This document shows positions 23,043 to 30,200 of a stretch of 37,791 nucleotides of DNA, piece by piece. The stretch lies in the IMG/VR virus record IMGVR_UViG_3300006916_000130, positions 1-37,791 of that record; one strand, 5' to 3'. The translations under genes were made by a program, and so were the position numbers. Within the stretch, counting starts at the first letter, position 1. Each line of letters begins with the position of its first letter. The stretch comes from a virus. The notes beneath the pieces are model-generated. The model was not told where the DNA came from and searched no databases. It was given only the letters and a program-made list of their open reading frames with translations.

Positions 23043-25906
23043 TATAGTAACCACTCCACGTCTATAGCGTACCTACCTGAAATAATTTCAACATTATATG
23101 TACCGTAAGGCTGCCCATTTGATTGTACAATAAATCTTTTATTACTAGTATCATGTGTAACAGTTATAGCAGGAGGAGAGCCTATTGTGCTACCAGCTGA
23201 CATCTGTGAACTAGTCCATGTACCATTTACAGTTCTTAAACCCCAAGATGCATCTGATCTAGCACCAGAACCCGAACCACCATTATGACCTGCATAATCA
23301 TACTTAATTATATGTGCGTCATAATAACCTGCACCTTCTTGATTGTGAGGTTCACCGTAACTTATAATACAAATAGTAGATTGACCTAAGTTATAATCTA
23401 TTCTACATACTTTTCTTTCAGCAAAATATCTAGCATCATCAAGATCATTTTCACTATCTGTAGCTATAGATGCTGCACCTACTAGTTTTAAATGATATTC
23501 TGGAGTACCATCACTATCTAGACCATTTCTTCTTCTACCAAATCTAGCACCTTTAACAGTATAAGGATTAGTGGTTGTTAACGCTGCAGCAACATTTTCA
23601 TAAACTATTCCTACCACTTGATCTGAATCAAAGCCAGCACTTCCAGTATTTTCGTTAATAATGGCAACAACTTGGTCACTATCAAAACCAGTTACTTGTG
23701 TTCCTAGATATCTATAAACAATTAATACATCTTCTGAATCAGGAGCTGTTAAAAGATATATACTTGACCCATCTGTTGCAGTATAATCATCTGAGTCTTG
23801 TAACAAAATACCATTTAAAAATACTTGTATTTTACCTGGCGTGTAACTTAATACAGAACCATTTTCATCTCCGCCAGAGAATTCAGAATCAAAAGGAGTA
23901 TGACTACCTGCAGGAGCTACCTTATAGATATATTTGTTTGTGATAACATCATCTGGCGAACCAAGATATTTAACCACTGTAAGTATATCCTCTGAATCAG
24001 TAGCTTCTGTAAGTACAACTGATGTACCATTTATTGCTGTATAATCTCTTAAAGCTCCTTCAGTTAATAATAAACCGTTTAAGTATACTTGAATTCTACC
24101 TACACTGTATGATAAGGTTTGATTATTATCGTCCTCACCTGTAAACGTTGTTTGAGGAGCAGCTGTAGTAAAATTATAAACAGTTTGTGTTATATTAGAA
24201 GTAGTAGGACGAGCTACTAAAGTTCTAATTACAGCAGATTCAGAATCTAAATCATTACGTAAATTAGCTACAGTGGTTAAATCTGAATCAGTTAACCCAC
24301 TTAACTGCGCAAACTTAGCATTAAACAATGCATAGTCTGAATCCATAGAAGTTCTTAATGCTTGAATAACTAAGCTATCGCTATCAGCATCTCTTCTTAA
24401 TTCTGAAATAGCAGCTACATCAGAATCGACAGAACCTGATGTTGAGTTTTCAGTAATAATAGACTTAATTTGATCGCTATCAAAACCAAAAGGTTGCCAT
24501 GTGGTTAGAGGAGTTGATCTAGCAAAAATTGTAATCTGGCTAAACTCGTTAGGGTAGCCTGAAGTGCCTTGAGTGGTAGTAATACTATTAGTACCGACCG
24601 TTGCAATAACTCTAGCATCTGAACCACCAGAGTTTCTAGCAATTTGCTGACCAACAGAGAAAGAACCCTGTACAGTTTGACCAGGTGGTATAGTACTAAA
24701 CGTCATTGTACTACTTGGACCTGTTTGAGAGTTGGTTACGAATCCTGTATTAGTATATCCAGATAAAGGCCCATTAATATTTGTTAACACGTATGCTTTA
24801 AACGGCTGAGCTATAAATGCTATATCTCCAGCTTTAGCTTCACCGACAGCACCACCGTTAGCACTATTTTGATTTAAAACACTTAAGGTAGCGTTACTGG
24901 TTATACGATATACTCTATTTGTTCTATTACGAAAATCAGAATCTAAGTCAGAAGTAAGTGTAGTAGTTCTAGCTAACACTTCAGTGTCTGCTCTAACAAT
25001 ACTTGTAACGTTATCTGAGTCAAGAGCACCAGCAGCAGCTAAAGTTTGTACTGTAGAGTTAAGACCACTAATTGTAGTACTTTCACTATCAATAAAAGTT
25101 CTAATAGTATCTTTAACCATGTCACTATCAAAACCAAATGGCTGCCAAGTAGTTAAAGGACTAGACCTAGCATAAATTGTTATGTTGCTGAATTCGTTTG
25201 GATAACCAGACGTACCTTGGGTTGTAGTGATTGTATTCGTTCCTACCGTAGCAATAATCCTTGCATCTGATCCACCAGAGTTTCTAGCGATTTGTTGACC
25301 TACTGCAAATGAACCTTGAACTGTTTGTCCAGGTGGAATAGTATTAAAGGACATAGTACTACTAGGACCTGTTTGTGAATTGGTAACAAAACCTGTATTA
25401 GTATAACCTGATAACGGTCCAGTAATATTAGTAAGAACATATGCTTTAAATGGATGTGTAATAAAAGCAATGTCACCTGCTTTAGCCCCACCTGTAGCTG
25501 CTCCGTTAGCCGCGTTTTGGTTAAGAGTGCTTAATTCAGACGAAGATGTAATTCTATATACTCTGTTTGTTCTGTTTGTATAATCTGAATCAGTTAAAGC
25601 ACCGCTACTAGTACTTTGCAAAGATGTTACGTCATTTCTTAAAGTAGAAACAACAGAAAGATCGCTATCTGTTAATCCTTCAAAAGTTTCAAATTTAAAA
25701 TTAAACAAAGCATAATCAGAATCAATAGCTTGTCTTATAGCTTGAATAGAAATACTATCACTATCAGCATCTCTTCTTAGTTCTGCAATAGCTGATACAT
25801 CGGAATCAGCTGAACCCCCAGATACGTTAACAACTTCATCTCTAACAATACCATCATCTCTAACTAGTCTTGAAATATACCATGATTTTGATCTACGTCT
25901 TGCCAT
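23042..25906 (-). CDS. Multi-domain DSD fibre protein with internal duplication (954 aa)
   Basis: Order of parts: basic N-terminus MARRRSKSWYISRLVRDDG; a DSD coiled-coil stretch; beta repeat A (about 105-265); DSD linker; beta repeat B (about 325-480), nearly the same protein sequence as A (shared NRTNRVYRITS, GDIAFI, FKAYVLTNI, GPLSGYTNTGFVTNSQTGPS); a second coiled-coil stretch; two NGxLL beta modules (about 570-740); and a C-terminal domain of about 150 residues with LKLVGAASIATDSEND and the end DVEWLL. About 18 DSD motifs. Almost certainly a trimeric tail fibre or tail spike. The stop overlaps the next start (TAATG). Ribosome site AAGGA, 11 bases from the ATG. Confidence 0.7.
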   Translation of the reverse strand: MARRRSKSWYISRLVRDDGIVRDEVVNVSGGSADSDVSAIAELRRDADSDSISIQAIRQAIDSDYALFNFKFETFEGLTDSDLSVVSTLRNDVTSLQSTSSGALTDSDYTNRTNRVYRITSSSELSTLNQNAANGAATGGAKAGDIAFITHPFKAYVLTNITGPLSGYTNTGFVTNSQTGPSSTMSFNTIPPGQTVQGSFAVGQQIARNSGGSDARIIATVGTNTITTTQGTSGYPNEFSNITIYARSSPLTTWQPFGFDSDMVKDTIRTFIDSESTTISGLNSTVQTLAAAGALDSDNVTSIVRADTEVLARTTTLTSDLDSDFRNRTNRVYRITSNATLSVLNQNSANGGAVGEAKAGDIAFIAQPFKAYVLTNINGPLSGYTNTGFVTNSQTGPSSTMTFSTIPPGQTVQGSFSVGQQIARNSGGSDARVIATVGTNSITTTQGTSGYPNEFSQITIFARSTPLTTWQPFGFDSDQIKSIITENSTSGSVDSDVAAISELRRDADSDSLVIQALRTSMDSDYALFNAKFAQLSGLTDSDLTTVANLRNDLDSESAVIRTLVARPTTSNITQTVYNFTTAAPQTTFTGEDDNNQTLSYSVGRIQVYLNGLLLTEGALRDYTAINGTSVVLTEATDSEDILTVVKYLGSPDDVITNKYIYKVAPAGSHTPFDSEFSGGDENGSVLSYTPGKIQVFLNGILLQDSDDYTATDGSSIYLLTAPDSEDVLIVYRYLGTQVTGFDSDQVVAIINENTGSAGFDSDQVVGIVYENVAAALTTTNPYTVKGARFGRRRNGLDSDGTPEYHLKLVGAASIATDSENDLDDARYFAERKVCRIDYNLGQSTICIISYGEPHNQEGAGYYDAHIIKYDYAGHNGGSGSGARSDASWGLRTVNGTWTSSQMSAGSTIGSPPAITVTHDTSNKRFIVQSNGQPYGTYNVEIISGRYAIDVEWLL
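24468..24942 (-). repeat. Internal duplication, copy B
   Basis: Encodes a domain of about 155 residues nearly identical in protein sequence to copy A at 25114-25590, but with many third-base differences, so the copies are old and kept by selection on the protein. Confidence 0.8.
25114..25590 (-). repeat. Internal duplication, copy A
   Basis: Partner of 24468-24942. Both copies run from NRTNRVYRIT to SPLTTWQPFGFDSD or TPLTTWQPFGFDSD. Confidence 0.8.
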
Positions 25907-25920
25907 ATTCTATTTAATCC

Positions 25921-26874
25921 TTACCAATTGATAGTTCCAATACCTTCTGTAAATTTATACACTCTGTATCCAGGTCTAGTAGTAATAGTTTCGTATGTTA
26001 ACCCAGCGCCTATAGTAGGGGCATCAAAAGTATCTGCGTATGCTATAATAACACAACCGTTGCCTCCATCACCTCCAGCGTATTCACCAGGTGAGCGACC
26101 GCCACCGCCGCCGCCTCCACCGAAGCCATCTGTACCAGGTGAACCTGCACCTGTGTGGTTGCCATCACCGCCACCACCAGAGCCTCCTGTACCACCACCA
26201 TCTTTAGAAGAGGTTACTCCACCTCCACCACCACCTGCATAATAAACAGCTGAACCTGTTATACTGTATTGTCTTCCAATACCACCTGCACCACCGTAAT
26301 CACTAATACCATTAGCACCTGCGCCGCCAGCTCCACCACCGCCACCGCCACCAACTTCACCAGAGCCGCCTCCATTACCTCCAGCAAAACCATAATCAGT
26401 TTCATAAGACGCAGAAGCAGCACCACCAGATCCAGAAGCAGAACCACCACCACCTGATGCACCAGCAGAACCATTTGCACTGTTTGATCTAGCTCCGTAA
26501 CCACCTCCATCAACATAATCAGAATCTGATATATCAGAGTCAGTAGTCACAATAATTCTAGTAGTACCACCTATACCACCATTGCCTCCATTGCCTACGG
26601 CTCCGCCAGAACCAACCTCAATTTGCATTTCAAGACCTATAAGACTATAGGTACTTTTAAAAGTGACGCCGCCGGCACCTCCTCCACCACCTCGTGACCA
26701 ACCACCCCCTCCGCCTCCACCGACGAGAAGATATTCAATTTGAGATGGTTTTTGAAAACCTGGCCAGTTATTATCTGTAGTAAGAGATACTAGATCGTTA
26801 AGTCCAAACACACCTGAAACGGCTGTATTGGAAATTGTAATATTCTTGCCAAGAGTTCTACCTCGAAAGCTCAT
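25921..26874 (-). CDS. Glycine-rich tail adhesin-like protein (317 aa)
   Basis: After about 45 residues of ordinary sequence comes IEYLLVGGGGGGGWSRGG, and the middle 200 residues are a Gly-rich array with runs of six to eight Gly. It closes with GGDGGNGCVIIAYADTF and a short C-terminal domain. This layout matches glycine-rich domains that pack as polyglycine type II helices in tail-fibre adhesins such as the gp38 of S16-like phages, where loops between Gly runs decide receptor choice. Two DSD motifs are present (TTDSDISDSDYV). It overlaps both neighbours' junctions tightly (TAATG with the gene upstream). Likely receptor-binding tip; a simple structural Gly-rich protein is the alternative. Confidence 0.65.
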   Translation of the reverse strand: MSFRGRTLGKNITISNTAVSGVFGLNDLVSLTTDNNWPGFQKPSQIEYLLVGGGGGGGWSRGGGGGAGGVTFKSTYSLIGLEMQIEVGSGGAVGNGGNGGIGGTTRIIVTTDSDISDSDYVDGGGYGARSNSANGSAGASGGGGSASGSGGAASASYETDYGFAGGNGGGSGEVGGGGGGGAGGAGANGISDYGGAGGIGRQYSITGSAVYYAGGGGGGVTSSKDGGGTGGSGGGGDGNHTGAGSPGTDGFGGGGGGGGRSPGEYAGGDGGNGCVIIAYADTFDAPTIGAGLTYETITTRPGYRVYKFTEGIGTINW

Positions 26875-27239
26875 TAAGAAATTTCCTCATATGAACAAAT
26901 AGCTTCTAAATCACTATCAGCGCTAGCTAATAATCTTAAAGAATCACCTTCTTCTAAATAAATTGGTTTAGTGATAATATCTAAAGTACTATCTGCAGGA
27001 ACAGAAACAGTATATGTCAAATAATGTTGAGTTCTATTATTTGAACCAGCTTTCATAATACTTGTAGTGATACCTGCAGCTGCACTACCATCAATGTTTG
27101 CAACATACAATGCATTTAATTTAATTACTTTTCCCGAATCACTATCATTAGTAACAAAATCTGTAGCCGTGGTTGTAACTTCCATCGCTGCAGACTTTCC
27201 CGTGATAGTGGTTACATTTACTATATTAGGGGCTGCCAT
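26874..27239 (-). CDS. Conserved small structural protein (121 aa)
   Basis: The start MAAPNIVNVTTITGKSAAME and the pattern KVIKLNALYVANIDGS, then PIYLEEGDSLRLLAS, recall small proteins found beside fibre genes in marine T4-like phages; they look like a single beta sandwich and may cap or connect fibres. It carries two DSD motifs (NDSDSGK and ADSDLEA). GGAGG lies seven bases before the ATG. Its stop overlaps the adhesin start (TAATG), so adhesin and this protein are made together. Confidence 0.6.
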   Translation of the reverse strand: MAAPNIVNVTTITGKSAAMEVTTTATDFVTNDSDSGKVIKLNALYVANIDGSAAAGITTSIMKAGSNNRTQHYLTYTVSVPADSTLDIITKPIYLEEGDSLRLLASADSDLEAICSYEEIS

Positions 27240-27242
27240 ATC

Positions 27243-30200
27243 TTATCCTCCAAAAACTATTGCCATGGCTATTGCTTTACCGGTCGTTACACCAGAGCTA
27301 TTTTCATTTACTATTGCTACAACTTGATCACTATCAAAACCAGATTGAGTTGTACCAAGATACTTAAAGATTGAAACTACGTCATCTGAATCAGGTGCTG
27401 CTCTTAATGTAACAGTACTACCATCAGTAGCAATATAATCATCTGAATCTTCAAGTAAGATACCATTTGAGTAAACTTGAATCTTACCAGCTGTATAACT
27501 TAATGTATTACCGTGTTCGTCACCTCCAGTGATTTCTGAATCGCCTACTACACTGTTTCCATCTACACCATACTTATAAGTAAATCTAGTAATGTTAATT
27601 GCATCAGAAACAGTCGCATCAACACCCAGATACTTAATAATAGATAACTTGTCATCACTATCAGCTGCAGTAACTAATGTAACAGATGTACCATTAGAAG
27701 CTGTATAATCAGTAGTATCTAACATTAAGATACCATTCAAGAATACTTGAATTTTACTTGACACATATGATAATGTATTTCCGTTATCATCTGAACCACT
27801 AAATGACGTCTGGCCTTGTGTAGCTGTATAATCAAATCTAGATAAACTTAAACTTAATTTATTTGCTCTATCTGAATCTAAATCGTTCCTAAGATCTGCT
27901 ACAGCTTTAAGATCAGAATCGGACATACCTATTACGTTTTCATTCATAATAGCTACGATAACTTCGGAATCATATAGAGCTTCGTGTTTTTGAATTACTA
28001 CTACATCATCTGAGTCAGCTGCTAAGTTTAATACAACAGAAGTACCATTAGTAGCAACATAATCATCTGAGTCATTAATAAGTACACCATTTATGAATAC
28101 ATTGATTCTGTTAACTGTATACGCCAACGTTTGATTGCTTCTATCAACACCACTAAATGTTGATTGACCTTGAACAGCTTTATATTTGAAAGTAGTAAAT
28201 TTAACTTCTTTTTGAACTGATCCACTACCACGTAAATTTTCTAAATCATTTCTAAGATCTGCTACTACCTTTAGATCTGAATCAGTCATTCCTGTTCCAG
28301 AGCTAGTTGGATTCTCATTAATAATAGCTACAATCTGATCAGAATCAAATCCAGAACCTACGCTTAATCCATCTACAGTTTCTTGTAATGCTTGTAATTT
28401 TATTGAATCAGAATCAACATCACTTCTTAATTTAGCAACGACAGCTAAATCAGAATCTTGCATACCTGATTCTGATATTACTGCTATCATAGAAGCAATT
28501 TGATCTGAATCAAAACCTTGTTTACCAATCTTGATAGAGCCTACCATTCCAGAGTGTACTGTACATTGATACACTAAAAACTCAGGTGCGTCCATAGGTA
28601 CTACAAATTTTACTTCTCCTATTTGAGCACCGTTATTAGAAACCCCTGTTGAATAAGCAGAACCACCACTAGATAATCTAATCTGGAATGGATGACCACT
28701 TGCATTAACTCTAAAATTATAGGTATGACCTCTGTTAAGATATAGTGTTGGGTTATCTACACCTGATGGAAAACCATCTCCGGTGAATGTATATGCTGAA
28801 GCCCCGTTATTAGTAACATTAAACGAAACATCCATTTCGGTTCTAGTAGCTTGTATAGATGTCTCGTCAGAATCAAGTCTAGATTGAATAGTGCTTATAG
28901 TCGTATCAATAGCTTGTAATTGTAATTCATCTGAGTCTGCTCTAGTCTCTAATACATCTAAACGACCGCTATGTAATTGTAATACTAATTCATCAGAATC
29001 TAACCTAGGAGCTAAACTAGAACTCAATGCTTGAATTGCTAAAGAATCTGATTCAGCATTTTGTCTCAATACTACTATAGCAGCAGCATCTGAATCAGCA
29101 TCTCTTTTTAAATTAGCTAATGATAAAGAATCTGAATCTTGAGATAATAATATAAGTTGAATTCTAGCAGTCTCAGAATCAATATCTGATCTTAAAGCAT
29201 CAACTTCATTTCTAATATCTGCAACTACTTGCAAATCAGAATCAGTCATACCAGTACTTGGTACAACGTTTTCATTTATAATATCCACTATTTGATCGGA
29301 ATCAAACCCTGCTTGCACAGTACCAAGAAATTTAATAACTGTTAACACATCATCTGAATCTGGTGCGTTTATTAAAGAAATTGTTGACCCGTCAGTAGCT
29401 AAGTAGTCAGTTGTATCAGTAAGTAAGATACCGTTTAGGTATACATGAATTTTATTAACAGCATAACTTAATGTTCTACCATTATCATCTGCTCCTGTAA
29501 AATCAGAATCGTTAGCAGATGAAGTAAATGTAAAAGCTGTTACATTAATTGCCTGTGAACCACCTAGGCTAGCTACTGTTGTTTCTAAAGCTTGAAGTTT
29601 AGCTGAATCTGAATCTACATCGTTTCTTAAAGCGCTAATAGCTAATGTATCAGAATCTAGTCTAGCTACCAAAGGAGCGTCGTTATAAGTTCCAGCTACA
29701 AGAGCATCAACATCTTCTCTTAATGCTTGTATTTCAATACTATCTGAATCAGCATCTGCTCTTAAATTATCTACATCATTTCTAAGAGTAGCAACAACAG
29801 CTAAATCTGAGTCGCCTATACCTACAAAGTTATCAATCTGAGTCTGTAAATTTTGAATTACAGTTTCATCTGAATCTAGTCTAGTATTAATTGTAGTAAT
29901 ATCAGAATTATTAGCTAATTTAATCCAGTTACCTGCATGTGCAAAATAACCAGCACCAGTTGCATGTACGTGTGCAAACATACCATGATATGTTGTCGCG
30001 TTTGGTAAATCAACTTCATTAGAATATACGTTTGCAAATAATACTTTGTTACCGTTACCATCGATGTCACCAGACATTGTACCACCAGCTAATGGTAACC
30101 TTGCCGAAATTGCAATCTCATCTGAATCTAATCTGCTATTTACATTATTAATAGAAGTGCCAAGATTTTGAATAGCAATTTCATCAGAATCTGCTCTAGT

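Noticed and set aside
25928-26457. Plus-strand open frames rich in Pro, Ser and Thr
   Set aside because: They are reverse-strand shadows of the Gly-rich adhesin; GGN codons read as CC-rich triplets on the other strand.
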